Assembly (NCBI GenBank): GCA_049514555.1
Contig: JBEKUY010000009.1
Location: 1 to 64,000, forward strand
Source: JBEKUY01 sp049514555
GTDB taxonomy: Bacteria; Acidobacteriota; Terriglobia; Acidiferrales; UBA7541
Length of the DNA: 64,000 bases
Direction of reading: 5' to 3'
Shown here piece after piece: positions 1 through 8,329 of the stretch. The position numbers were made by a program, and so were the translations under genes. How positions within the stretch are numbered: position 1 is the first letter of the stretch; every line of letters begins with the position of its first letter. The notes below the pieces were generated by a model. It saw only the letters and a list, made by a program, of their open reading frames with translations, was not told the DNA's origin and did no database searches.

Positions 1-1
1 C

Positions 2-232
2 GATAGCGTCGGCACCGAAGCTTTCAATCAGGAGCTCTCAGAGAAGCGCGCGGAAGCTGTCCGGAACTATCTAACCCAGCAAGGCGTCCCGGAATCTTCG
101 ACCACCGCGACGGGCTTCGGCAAGACTCGACCCATCGCGTCAAACGATACCTCGGAAGGCCGTCAGCAAAACCGCCGCGTCGAGTTGATCGTCTCGGGCG
201 AAGTGATCGGCACCAAGATCGTTGCCCCTTAG
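2..232 (+). CDS. OmpA-family C-terminal domain protein (5' end outside window)
   Basis: Only the last 76 codons are present; the frame is open from the window edge to a TAG at 230-232. The translation has the hallmarks of an OmpA/Pal peptidoglycan-binding domain: an SVGTEAFNQELSEKRAEAV segment, then YLTQQGVP, then GFGKTRPIASN, and the terminal NRRVELIV strand. Family members anchor the outer membrane to peptidoglycan through the diaminopimelate stem peptide. The upstream part (barrel, lipoprotein or linker) cannot be seen, so the full protein type is open. A strong intrinsic terminator follows about 50 bp downstream. Confidence 0.9.
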   Translation, partial: DSVGTEAFNQELSEKRAEAVRNYLTQQGVPESSTTATGFGKTRPIASNDTSEGRQQNRRVELIVSGEVIGTKIVAP

Positions 233-281
233 CCTGCAGCCCGTCGCTGCAGTGACATCGCCTCAGTAATCGAACCACAAC

Positions 282-319
282 AAGAGAGCCGGCTCCCCTC
301 GAGAGCCGGCCCTCTTTTT
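282..319 (+). terminator. Rho-independent terminator of the OmpA-family gene
   Basis: CCGGCTC pairs with GAGCCGG around a 7-nt loop. The stem extends outward with AAGAG against CTCTT, with one A-C mismatch, and is followed by TTTTT. It sits about 50 bp after the OmpA-family stop. Confidence 0.85.
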
Positions 320-542
320 CTTTGCTCATCTGTGTTCTCCTCTGGTCTCAAGGGCAAGCAGAAGCCGTCTCATCAATGGCTGTCGGGATTCACAGCGTTC
401 TTTTGCTGAACTGCCGGCCGAGTTCATCGATCACCACTGCAGACAGCTTGCCTCAGCGGCTTCCTGCGGACTCGGTGGCGCTTGTGTCGCAGGGGAGTCT
501 TGGCGCGAGTGAGACCTGCGTGGGAAGTGCTGGAAATCCGAG
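320..542. other. Intergenic region, no gene seen
   Basis: This is the gap between the plus-strand terminator and the stop of the convergent minus-strand gene. Short open frames here lack ribosome sites and recognisable motifs. I see nothing else supportable. Confidence 0.6.
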
Positions 543-1295
543 CTATTCGCGGAGGACGGAGACTTTGGCGGCGGGGACCTCGAGGCGCATGAGACGGTGC
601 GCGGGGTCGAGATGAACCATCACTTCCAAATCGGCGGTGGCCACCCGTAGGCCTTCGTAGGTTTTTCCATCCACGGTTTGCGAGCCGGTGGCCTCGGCGG
701 TGATGGTTCCGGGGGTCATGTCCTGCGGGATCAGCACCGGAAAGGTTTGCGGGCCTTTCTTCCCCCAGTCGTAGAGGTGCGCGAGGACTTCGTAGTGGTG
801 ATAGAGATTGTTGTCTAGAACCACCACGAGCGGCGTCCCGAACATCACTTCTTGCTGGAACGGTCTGGCGCCTTCCATTTCCAGCACGATTTTCGCGTTG
901 CCGCCGCCGTCGAAGACGACGTGCGCCGAGTTTTTCTTGTCGCTTTGCGAAGTCCACACGTAGCTCTTGGGCGCGCCGTCTGCGCGGAGCTCGAGGGTGG
1001 CGTTCACGCGGTTGCGGCCGGCGCCGGGCACGTGCAGGTCGGTCGCGCCCTTGGCGGTCCAGCCATCCGCCGAGGAACCGATCTCGAATTCCTCGGTGCC
1101 CACCGGCTGGCCGTCCAGGAGAATCTGCAGCTTTCCCTTGTCGGGGGCAAGTACGCCAGCGTCTGCGCCCTTGCCTTGTTTCTGCCCGGCGGCGGGCGCG
1201 ACTGCGAGCGCGGCAGCGATGGCGAGAAGGCACAGCGCCATCCGAGGTAGTGTTCTCTCCGGCCAGCGACCCTGTTCCGGCGTCATTTTTTTCAT
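543..1295 (-). CDS. Secreted protein of unknown function
   Basis: 250 residues. A hydrophobic stretch near residues 19-36 (MALCLLAIAAALAVAPAAG) looks like a signal peptide, so the product is probably periplasmic or envelope-bound. The rest is predicted mostly beta: LQILLDGQPVGTEEFEI, then a run of short strands and an HYEVLAHLYDW segment. This resembles the unclassified secreted beta-rich proteins common in Acidobacteriota, but I cannot name a family with confidence. The start codon overlaps the aroK stop by 4 nt, so the two are probably translationally coupled. It is the last gene of the sigma-factor operon. Confidence 0.75.
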   Translation of the reverse strand: MKKMTPEQGRWPERTLPRMALCLLAIAAALAVAPAAGQKQGKGADAGVLAPDKGKLQILLDGQPVGTEEFEIGSSADGWTAKGATDLHVPGAGRNRVNATLELRADGAPKSYVWTSQSDKKNSAHVVFDGGGNAKIVLEMEGARPFQQEVMFGTPLVVVLDNNLYHHYEVLAHLYDWGKKGPQTFPVLIPQDMTPGTITAEATGSQTVDGKTYEGLRVATADLEVMVHLDPAHRLMRLEVPAAKVSVLRE

Positions 1296-1867
1296 TTCAG
1301 CGTGTCCTTGCTCCGATCCGCCGCGAAAATCTCCAACGCGAGAATGCGCTCGACGACGGCCCGCGGGTTCCCCACGGCCTCCACGCGATAGTCGGCCTGC
1401 TGATAATACGGCAAGCGCTGTTCGTAAAGGGCGCGAAAACTAGCTTCGTCGCGAAAGAGTGGCCGGGTGGTGACCAAGGCGCAGCGGGCAATCAGCCGCT
1501 CGAGCGGGCAATCGAGCCAGACCACAGCCGCGCCCGCAGCGCGCAGCAGCTCCAAGTTACCCGTCTGAGCGATAGTGCCGCCGCCGAGGGCCAGCACGGT
1601 GGGCTGGGCGAACTCGGCCGCGCGCCCGAGCGCCGCAAGGAGCTGTTCCCGCTCAACCTCGCGGAAGGCGGCCTCGCCGTGGCGCTCGAAAATTTCGGTG
1701 ATGGCGTGGCCGGCGGCCCGCTCGATGAGCGTATCCAGATCGGCGAAACGCCAGCCCAGTTGCCTGGCCAGGAGACTGCCGATGGTGGTTTTGCCCGAGC
1801 CCATGAATCCGGCCAGGGCCACGAGTCTGCGGCGCGGCGCGCCGCCCGAGCCGGGCAGGGAAGTCAT
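1292..1867 (-). CDS. aroK: Shikimate kinase
   Basis: 191 residues from an ATG at 1867. A longer in-frame start at 1960 would overlap the upstream DUF4097 gene, so the shorter form is preferred. It phosphorylates shikimate at the 3-hydroxyl in the chorismate pathway, in the cytoplasm. The P-loop GFMGSGKT is at residues 20-27. The substrate-binding DLDTLIE follows, then FREVERE and the GGG loop (ALGGGTIA), and a lid region with RPLF. Length is typical for the family. It lies between an envelope protein gene and a secreted unknown, with a 4-nt overlap downstream, so its transcription may be tied to the ECF sigma operon. Confidence 0.93.
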   Translation of the reverse strand: MTSLPGSGGAPRRRLVALAGFMGSGKTTIGSLLARQLGWRFADLDTLIERAAGHAITEIFERHGEAAFREVEREQLLAALGRAAEFAQPTVLALGGGTIAQTGNLELLRAAGAAVVWLDCPLERLIARCALVTTRPLFRDEASFRALYEQRLPYYQQADYRVEAVGNPRAVVERILALEIFAADRSKDTLK

Positions 1868-1892
1868 CACGTTCGCAGGGAAGTTGAGACTG

Positions 1893-2768
1893 CTAGTCGC
1901 GCTTCCGGATGCGGATTGTACCACTGAATGAGGAGAGTTCCACGTGAGCGAGCCCGGCATTCACGGAGCCGAGGATGCCCTTGGCCCACCGGGGCATGTA
2001 GTGCAGGCCGTGCGCGTCCGGTTTCAGGAAAGCTCGCGCCTGATTGTCCACGGTGCCGTGGTCCGTCGTGGCGCGCAAATCGAACGAATCGGTGTCGGAG
2101 AAGCGCACCTCGAGCCAGCCGGTGCCGGTCTTCATCCGGTAGATGCCGTGGGTCAGGAATTGACCGTCGTAGAGGATGTTGCCTGAGGTCGTCGATACGC
2201 TCAGATTGCTGAGCTGGGGCTGGAGGACTTGAATATTTCCACTGATCGAAGTGAAATTCAGTTTGCCGGCACATTGCAGGCAGAGCACCGAACCGCCCAC
2301 GGTCTTGACAATCACGTAACCGGAAGTTTCCTTCAAGTGAACGTCGCCACTCACGGTCTCGAAGGTCATATCGCCGTAGACATGCTCGACGTAGATGGTG
2401 CCGGCCTCGGTGCGCATTTGCAGTTCGGTTTCTTCGGGCACGGTAATGTCGAAGTTGGTTTCAAGTTCGGACTGCGTGGCGGACTTGTCCACGACATTCG
2501 TGAGAATTTCGATACGATTCTCGGCTTGCTCCGAGTCGATCTCGACCTTCTTCGAGGTGTGATTACCGATGACCACGACCTCGGGGTTTTTCCACGATTT
2601 CACTTCGATGCGGCCGCTGGCCATGGCGTTGACGGTCACGATGGGCCGGCCTTGAACGGTGAAGTGCTTTTCCAGGCGGTGGGCCGAGACGGGTACGGGC
2701 GCGGCCAGCAGCAGGGCCAGCCCGCAGGAAAGTCCGAAAATCTTCATACTAAGGTCTTGGTGACTCAT
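1893..2768 (-). CDS. DUF4097-type secreted beta-helix/adhesin-like protein
   Basis: 291 residues. A signal peptide spans about residues 8-30 (MKIFGLSCGLALLLAAPVPVSA), so ATG at residue 8 (about 2747) is an alternative start. The body is built of repeating short strands such as TEAGTIYVEHVYGDMTFETV, SGDVHLKETSGYV and SGNIQVLQPQ. These are the SGD/SGN-containing turns of the DUF4097 (YvlB/LiaX-like) fold. Proteins of this family often accompany ECF sigma or anti-sigma pairs and envelope stress genes; a precise biochemical role is not known. It starts one base after the anti-sigma gene ends, which supports co-transcription. Confidence 0.8.
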   Translation of the reverse strand: MSHQDLSMKIFGLSCGLALLLAAPVPVSAHRLEKHFTVQGRPIVTVNAMASGRIEVKSWKNPEVVVIGNHTSKKVEIDSEQAENRIEILTNVVDKSATQSELETNFDITVPEETELQMRTEAGTIYVEHVYGDMTFETVSGDVHLKETSGYVIVKTVGGSVLCLQCAGKLNFTSISGNIQVLQPQLSNLSVSTTSGNILYDGQFLTHGIYRMKTGTGWLEVRFSDTDSFDLRATTDHGTVDNQARAFLKPDAHGLHYMPRWAKGILGSVNAGLAHVELSSFSGTIRIRKRD

Positions 2769-2769
2769 C

Positions 2770-3423
2770 TCAGTTGCCGCCTCCGGAGCGGTCCATCATG
2801 GTCGCGAGCAGTTCAGCTTTCTGCTGGTAGGCGGTGGAAAGGTACTCTTTGGCCAGATCGTTGTCGGGTTCTTCCTGCACGCGCTTCTCGCAGGCAGCGA
2901 TGAAATCGTCCACAATGGCCAGGTTCTGCCGCAGGGAATGGTCGACCTTCGAATCGGTGAGCGTGAAATTCGCAGTGACGCCGCGCTCTTCCGCTTCCAG
3001 GGTGTCACCGGCCGCGGTCAACACCGGACGCGAATCGAAACGGGCTTGGTCAGGAACCGGAGTTCTTGGTCCGGTCCGCCAGACGACCAGCGCCCCAGCC
3101 AAGATCAGCAGTCCCACTGCGCCGAACGCCAGCGCCGGTCTCGCAAAGAACGCTCGGAACGACTCGCGCCAGCCAGCCGCCTGCGGCTTCTCCCGGATGA
3201 TGCCTTCAGCCACCAACTGCGCACGCAACGAAGTCCAGATGCGCTGCGGCGGCTCAATTTCCCGCGGCAACTCCCGCGCCACCGCGGCAATACTCTCGAG
3301 GTCAGCGAAGAGATTCCGGCAGGCCGGGCAGTTTTCCAAATGCGCAACCGCTCCGGTCGGCAGCGTTTCGTCGCCGCTCTTCTCGAGAAGCTGTTCCAGC
3401 TCCTGACATTGCATGGCCTTCAT
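2770..3423 (-). CDS. Anti-sigma factor, zinc-finger (zf-HC2) type
   Basis: 217 residues. The N-terminal cytoplasmic domain carries the HxxxCxxC zinc motif (HLENCPACRN, about residues 28-37). One transmembrane helix lies near residues 97-114 (ALAFGAVGLLILAGALVVW). The C-terminal part is predicted outside the membrane and is largely helical. This is the standard layout of a membrane-bound anti-sigma factor that sequesters its ECF sigma factor. The cognate sigma gene lies 90 bp upstream in the same direction. The start is preceded by a GGTAAGGA ribosome site. Location and motif make the assignment strong; the inducing signal cannot be inferred. Confidence 0.85.
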   Translation of the reverse strand: MKAMQCQELEQLLEKSGDETLPTGAVAHLENCPACRNLFADLESIAAVARELPREIEPPQRIWTSLRAQLVAEGIIREKPQAAGWRESFRAFFARPALAFGAVGLLILAGALVVWRTGPRTPVPDQARFDSRPVLTAAGDTLEAEERGVTANFTLTDSKVDHSLRQNLAIVDDFIAACEKRVQEEPDNDLAKEYLSTAYQQKAELLATMMDRSGGGN

Positions 3424-3513
3424 TCCTTACCTTTCGGGCCCCACCCGGAACCCTTCATTCGCCGTATCCACCACCACGCCCACGGAAGGCAGGAAATCGC
3501 CTTCGATTCTAGC

Positions 3514-4125
3514 TCAACTTTCGGACGCCGAATGCGACTTTGCGGACTGCCTGTCCTCCCGCGCCTGGCTCCGCTGCGCCTCGTGCAGCAGCTCGCGAAG
3601 CCTCATGCGGGCCTTGTGCAGTTGCGATTTCGAATTGCCGATCGAGCATCCCATGATCCTGGCAATCTCGTTGTGCTCGAATCCTTGCACGTCGTGAAGC
3701 TCAAAGACGGTCCGATAACCGTACGGCAACTGCTCCACGCACCGATTCAGGTTCACTCGATCAATCGATCCTTCCAACCGCAGATCCGGTCCTCCGAAGT
3801 CCCTCCTTGGCCCGCCGGCTTCTTCGTCCGGATCGGTCGCCTCTTCCAGAGAAGAGGCCGGCAGCGTCTTCTTCCGCAGCCGCATGAGCACCACATTGAC
3901 CGTCATCCGGTGCAGCCAGGTCGAGAAAGCCGACTCGCCCCGGAACGTTCCGATCTTCCGGAACAACTGCAGGAAAGCCTCTTGAGCCAAATCCTCGGCG
4001 TCAGACGGGCTTCCCACCATCCGAAGACAGAGCGCATAGACGCGGCGGCTGTGCAACCGATACAAGAACTCAAACGCCGTCGCATCGCCCTGTTGCGCAA
4101 AGCGGATGGCGTCTGCTTCGTTCAT
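3514..4125 (-). CDS. RNA polymerase ECF-family sigma factor
   Basis: About 203 residues from the ATG at 4125; an in-frame TTG at 4158 is possible but has no ribosome site. Region 2 is clear: AFEFLYRLHSRRVYALCLRM, then DAEDLAQEAFLQLF and FSTWLHRMTVNV. Region 4 has YRTVFELHDVQGFEHNEIA, then IMGCSIGNSKSQLHKAR, the helix-turn-helix that reads the -35 element. No anti-sigma or extra C-terminal domain is attached. With the zf-HC2 anti-sigma gene next in line it forms a membrane-signalling pair. The genes behind it (DUF4097, aroK, secreted protein) are likely part of the same transcript. Confidence 0.92.
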   Translation of the reverse strand: MNEADAIRFAQQGDATAFEFLYRLHSRRVYALCLRMVGSPSDAEDLAQEAFLQLFRKIGTFRGESAFSTWLHRMTVNVVLMRLRKKTLPASSLEEATDPDEEAGGPRRDFGGPDLRLEGSIDRVNLNRCVEQLPYGYRTVFELHDVQGFEHNEIARIMGCSIGNSKSQLHKARMRLRELLHEAQRSQAREDRQSAKSHSASES

Positions 4126-4293
4126 CTCGCTCGGCTCAGTTGGTCGGTTCGGGGCCAACGGTCGAATCGAGGCGCATCCTGGTGATGGGATGCAGTCCTC
4201 TACCTCCTGAGTTGCATTGTCGCACCTTAACTCATGGGGGACATAGCGGCAAACGACACGGCGCTGCTCCCAGCCGTATCCCTCGGGGTGGCC

Positions 4294-5016
4294 TTACCTT
4301 CTGGCGACTGGGATGGCTCGCGCTTCCCGTACCGGCGCTCTTGGCGCCCGTGGCACGGTCTCTCTCGGCTGGGCCGGCGCCTCCAAAGCTTTCCGGAAGG
4401 CCCCCAACTCGTCTTCAGGGAGGACCCGCAGGAAGGACTTCATGATGACCAGCGTTTCCCTTAGGCAGGTATTCAGATCATAGTGATAAGAGTCCACTGC
4501 TTCCCAGAGCTCGACCGGGTTTGTGGACGTGCCGTCAGCCAACTCCGCAGCAGCCTTGCAGAAATCGGACGCCAGGCAATCCACCAACTCCTTCAGGGCA
4601 TGCAGCTTATGAAAGAATTGCGAACGCTCCGAAAACAGCACCCGGCACAGCATCGCCTGCATCCATGCCGTCCTCTGGCTGCGAGGAAATCGGAAATAGG
4701 CGGGGTTCAGGGGCGCGGTATTGGGAAGGGTGCCGTAATAGCGGGCGTGCGCTTCGAGAGCCTGAATCGTGGCCGCTAGCGGCGCTGCAAAACGCTCCAC
4801 GAGCTGGGCGCAGAATCCGACTTCGAGCTGAGCTTTCCTGAGCTCGCCGTCCTGACGGACAGCAATCGCATCGTTGAGAGTAACGCTGAGCATTGCGTAG
4901 CTGGCATCGAGCTCGCCAGCCGCCCACCGAAATACACGGTCGTGTGCTGCAGGCAACCATGCTCGCCAATCTTCCGAGACCGATCCAGAGCGCGAGGGAA
5001 GGGTTCTCAAGCGCAC
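4294..5016 (-). CDS. Conserved hypothetical protein, mostly helical
   Basis: 240 residues starting at GTG (5014-5016), with an AGGGGTGG ribosome site about 9 nt upstream. No signal peptide or membrane segment is visible. The sequence is helical with many Trp, Phe and Cys residues (LEVGFCAQLVERF, WMQAMLCRVLFSE, VDSYHYDLNTCLRE), and the C-terminal 30 residues are rich in Pro, Arg and Ala. I recognise no domain. It lies upstream of the sigma-factor operon on the same strand with a 168-bp gap, so it may have its own promoter, and is divergent from lysS. Confidence 0.7.
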   Translation of the reverse strand: MRLRTLPSRSGSVSEDWRAWLPAAHDRVFRWAAGELDASYAMLSVTLNDAIAVRQDGELRKAQLEVGFCAQLVERFAAPLAATIQALEAHARYYGTLPNTAPLNPAYFRFPRSQRTAWMQAMLCRVLFSERSQFFHKLHALKELVDCLASDFCKAAAELADGTSTNPVELWEAVDSYHYDLNTCLRETLVIMKSFLRVLPEDELGAFRKALEAPAQPRETVPRAPRAPVREARAIPVARR

Positions 5017-5155
5017 GGTACACCACCCCTAAGGACATCCCAAATAGTGTGAGGCGGAGTATAGCAAAGACCCACGCCACAAGCGATAGCCCGTTCGGTT
5101 GCGCATCGGAGGAGCCGCCGTTATACTGCGGCCCGATCCTTGCGAGGGAAAAGCC

Positions 5156-6721
5156 TTGGAATTCGAGCCGCTTGACCAGTACCGCCAGCGCCGGAAGAAG
5201 CTCGAGCAGATCCGGTCACTTGGCTTCGACCCCTACCCCCACGAGTTTCGCTGGAAGAACACCGCGGCCGAACTGGTGGCCCGCTATTCCGCAGCTTCCC
5301 GGGAGGAACTCGAAGCCAAGCCCATCGAGGTGTCTCTGGCGGGGCGGGTCGTGGCGTTGCGCCTCCACGGCAAGGCTGGCTTTGCGCATCTGCAGGGCGG
5401 CGGCGCGCGCATTCAGGTGTACCTCAAGCTCGATGTGGTCGGCGAGCGCGTGTTCCAACTGCTGCAATTGCTGGACTTGGGTGATTTGATTGGCGTCGAG
5501 GGCCACCTCTTCCGCACCCGGACGGATGAACTCACCATCTGGGTCGAGAGGATGACATTTCTCTGCAAGGCGCTGCTGCCGCTTCCCGAGAAGTGGCATG
5601 GCCTCGCCGATGTCGAGATTCGTTATCGGCAGCGCGATCTCGACCTCATCGCGGGGGAGAAGTCACGCGAGGTCTTCATCAAGCGCGCACGCATCGTCCA
5701 GGAGCTTCGCCGCTTTTTCGACGCGCGGGGCTATGTCGAAGTGGAAACTCCGATGATGCAGCCGATCGCGGGGGGCGCCACGGCGCGGCCGTTCCGGACC
5801 CACCACAACACCCTGAACATGGACCTGTATCTTCGAATCGCGCCCGAACTTTACCTAAAGCGTCTGGTCGTCGGCGGGCTCGAGCGCGTCTATGAAATCA
5901 ACCGGAACTTCCGCAACGAGGGCATCTCGACGCAGCACAATCCCGAATTCACCATGCTCGAGTTCTACGAGGCCTATAGCAACTATCGCGATCTGATGGA
6001 CCTCACGGAACAGCTCTTCGCGGCGCTGGCCGAGAAGGTTTGCGGGTCATCTGCGATTCAATACGGAGAACATAGAATCGACTTGGCCCGATGGGAGCGG
6101 CTCTCCATGCGCGAGGCCATCACGAAGTACTGGCCCACCGGCGCCGGCTCCGCGCCTACCGCGGCCGAACTCGGCCTCCTCGGCGGCCCCCGCGCAACCG
6201 CCGAGCGCTACAACGCCTGGGCGCGCGGCTGCGGTGCGCCGGCTGTCGAAACCAAAGGTTCGCCGAGCGATGGCGAGTGGACCGGGCTGCTCTTCGAGGC
6301 AGTTGCAGAGGAGAAACTGATCCAGCCGACCATCCTCTATGACTTTCCGACCGACATTTCTCCGCTCTCCAAGCAGAAGCCCGAGGATCCCTCGCTCGTC
6401 GAGCGGTTCGAAGTCTTCATCGCCGGCATGGAGCTTGGCAATGCCTTCTCCGAGCTCAACGATCCTGCCGAGCAGGAGCGGCGCTTCCTCGAGCAAATCG
6501 CTCAAGGCGGCGACGAAGTGCCGAAGGAGCTCGATGTGGATTACATCCGCGCTCTGTGCCACGGTCTGCCGCCCACGGCCGGCATGGGCATCGGCATTGA
6601 CCGCGTCACCATGCTCCTGACCGACACACATTCCATCCGCGACGTGATCCTTTTTCCGCTACTGCGCCGCCGAGCGCATCATGAGGAGCAGGGAGGCAAC
6701 GCGGGTGAGGCGGGTGGGTAG
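5156..6721 (+). CDS. lysS: Lysyl-tRNA synthetase, class II
   Basis: About 521 residues from TTG at 5156, chosen because GAGGGA sits 7 nt upstream; the frame is open further up to a TTG at 5099. It charges tRNA-Lys with lysine in the cytoplasm. An N-terminal OB-fold anticodon-binding domain (SLAGRVVALRLHGKAGFAHL) precedes the class II catalytic core. Motif 2 is seen in YEINRNFRNEGI, the active-site segment in FTMLEFYEAY, and motif 3 in GMGIGIDRVTMLL. The C-terminal end has a short hydrophilic tail. lysS upstream of a LolC/LolD exporter is a frequent bacterial gene order. Confidence 0.96.
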   Translation: MEFEPLDQYRQRRKKLEQIRSLGFDPYPHEFRWKNTAAELVARYSAASREELEAKPIEVSLAGRVVALRLHGKAGFAHLQGGGARIQVYLKLDVVGERVFQLLQLLDLGDLIGVEGHLFRTRTDELTIWVERMTFLCKALLPLPEKWHGLADVEIRYRQRDLDLIAGEKSREVFIKRARIVQELRRFFDARGYVEVETPMMQPIAGGATARPFRTHHNTLNMDLYLRIAPELYLKRLVVGGLERVYEINRNFRNEGISTQHNPEFTMLEFYEAYSNYRDLMDLTEQLFAALAEKVCGSSAIQYGEHRIDLARWERLSMREAITKYWPTGAGSAPTAAELGLLGGPRATAERYNAWARGCGAPAVETKGSPSDGEWTGLLFEAVAEEKLIQPTILYDFPTDISPLSKQKPEDPSLVERFEVFIAGMELGNAFSELNDPAEQERRFLEQIAQGGDEVPKELDVDYIRALCHGLPPTAGMGIGIDRVTMLLTDTHSIRDVILFPLLRRRAHHEEQGGNAGEAGG

Positions 6722-6733
6722 TTAGCACAGCGT

Positions 6734-7969
6734 ATGCGTCCCATGCGATTTGAATGGCTCGTCGCGCGGCGGTACTTGCGATCACCGTACCGGCCCGCGG
6801 TTCTGCGGCTGGTGACCATCCTCTCGGTGGCGGGAATTGCCGCCGGAGTGGCGACCCTGGTGATCGCCCTGGCGATGGACACCGGCTTTCGCGAAACCAT
6901 TCAGGATCGTCTCCTGGGGGTCACCGCTCACGTTTCGCTCACGCGCCCCGGCGCCGACGGTATCCGCGATTACGATTCCCTGGCCGCGCGCATGGCTTCC
7001 GCAGCCGACGTGCGCGCCGTTTCTCCCGCCGTCTATCAGACAGTCTTACTTTCTTTCGCGGGCGCCGCGCGCGGCGCAGTGGCCAAGGGCATCGACCCGC
7101 AGCGCGAGATGCGCTACGACGACGCGCTCAAGCACATCGTTGCAGGGCACCTGGACTTTTCACCCGACTCCGATGGGATCGAATCCGTCCTCGTGGGCCG
7201 CCTCATGGCCAGCGACTTGAAGCTCGCTCCGGGCGACTACATTACGCTGACGAGTCCCGAGGGCCGCCTGACGCCGTACGGGCTCATCCCGCGCACGAGG
7301 CGTTTCCACGTTGCCGGAGTCTTCGATTCCGGTTTTTACGACTACGATGAGAACTGGTGCTTCATGACACTGGCTGCCGCCCAGCGGCTCGCCGGGGTCG
7401 GCGACGTGGCAAACGTCCTGGAATTTCGTTTATTTCATCCCGATCGCGCCGAAGAAGTGGCGCGCGCAATCTCCAGCGCGGCCGGGCCCGAGTTTTCCGC
7501 CACGACGTGGATGGAAGAGAATCGAGCGCTGTTTCGGGCCATGCGCATGGAGAAACTTGTCACGGCTATTTTCATCGGCCTGATCATCTTCGTCGCCGGC
7601 CTGAATGTGCTCGTGGTCCTGGCCATGACAGTAACCGACAAGGCCCGCGACATTGCCGTGCTCATGGCCATGGGCGCGCGCCGCGAACAGGTGCGCCGCA
7701 TTTTTCTCGGAGAGGGGATCGCGCTGGGCGCCGCCGGCACGGTCATTGGACTTGTCATTGGCTACACGGCGGCCTGGATCGCCGGCACCTACCGTCTTAT
7801 TCCGCTCGATCCGCAGGTGTACGCGGTGCCTTACGTTCCGTTTCGTCCGAGCGCCGTGGACGGAATATGGATTGCGGCGGCGGCCATGCTGATTGCGGTC
7901 GGCGCGACCCTCCTTCCGGCGCGTTCGGCGGCGCGTGTTTTTCCGGTGGACATTCTGCGCTACGAGTAG
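6734..7969 (+). CDS. LolC/LolE-type ABC transporter permease
   Basis: 411 residues, MacB/FtsX superfamily. The N-terminal segment FEWLVARRYLRS is typical of LolC/E. A first membrane helix follows (about residues 23-47), then a periplasmic domain of about 220 residues, then three C-terminal helices (about 272-300, 325-355 and 378-400). The conserved cytoplasmic coupling motif AVLMAMGAR lies between helices 2 and 3. In the Lol system the permease extracts lipoproteins from the inner membrane for delivery to the outer membrane. Only one permease is present here, which suggests a homodimer or LolF-like arrangement. It begins 12 bp after lysS; its ATPase partner follows after a 360-bp gap. Confidence 0.9.
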   Translation: MRPMRFEWLVARRYLRSPYRPAVLRLVTILSVAGIAAGVATLVIALAMDTGFRETIQDRLLGVTAHVSLTRPGADGIRDYDSLAARMASAADVRAVSPAVYQTVLLSFAGAARGAVAKGIDPQREMRYDDALKHIVAGHLDFSPDSDGIESVLVGRLMASDLKLAPGDYITLTSPEGRLTPYGLIPRTRRFHVAGVFDSGFYDYDENWCFMTLAAAQRLAGVGDVANVLEFRLFHPDRAEEVARAISSAAGPEFSATTWMEENRALFRAMRMEKLVTAIFIGLIIFVAGLNVLVVLAMTVTDKARDIAVLMAMGARREQVRRIFLGEGIALGAAGTVIGLVIGYTAAWIAGTYRLIPLDPQVYAVPYVPFRPSAVDGIWIAAAAMLIAVGATLLPARSAARVFPVDILRYE

Positions 7970-8329
7970 ATCCCCAGCGTCATTTAGGGCTCTTGCCGGA
8001 CCCCAATTTGGCGAGGCGCGTGCTTTACTCTATTGTGCGGGAGACAGTTCTTCGACAAGAAATTGTCATCCTGCGGGGTCATTACTCCGGTGATGCTACA
8101 ATATATTGAAGGTGAAAGCCTTATTTGCCGACGCGAAGGGGAAGGCGGATGCCCACGGCGGGGCATGGCATCATTAAGCCCAAATTGTGAAAGGAAAAGG
8201 AGTGGGTTGCGGCAGAGCAGGTTGGCGAGGGGCGCTTGGGTACTTCAGCAGCGGGATTGGCATCTAAGTAGTGCAGTGGATTCGCGCTTTAGAGCCCCAA
8301 GACAGCGGGGCGTGGAAACACTTGGGACA
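7970..8329 (+). promoter_or_regulatory. 360-bp gap with a possible extended -10 promoter
   Basis: The gap between the permease and its ATPase gene contains TG-C-TACAAT at about 8094-8102, an extended -10 box with no convincing -35. Transcription from here would give lolD-clpC-bamA a promoter independent of lysS. The frame of the ATPase is open back to 8033, but that upstream stretch lacks any recognisable domain. I treat it as leader. No stable hairpin or RNA gene is evident. Confidence 0.35.

Noticed and set aside
2938..4185. A 415-codon plus-strand frame
   Set aside because: It is antisense to the sigma and anti-sigma genes, which have clear domains. No motif is seen in it.
8033..8329. N-terminal extension of LolD
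   Set aside because: The frame is open but the sequence has no domain, and LolD homologues start near the Walker A domain. It is treated as leader.
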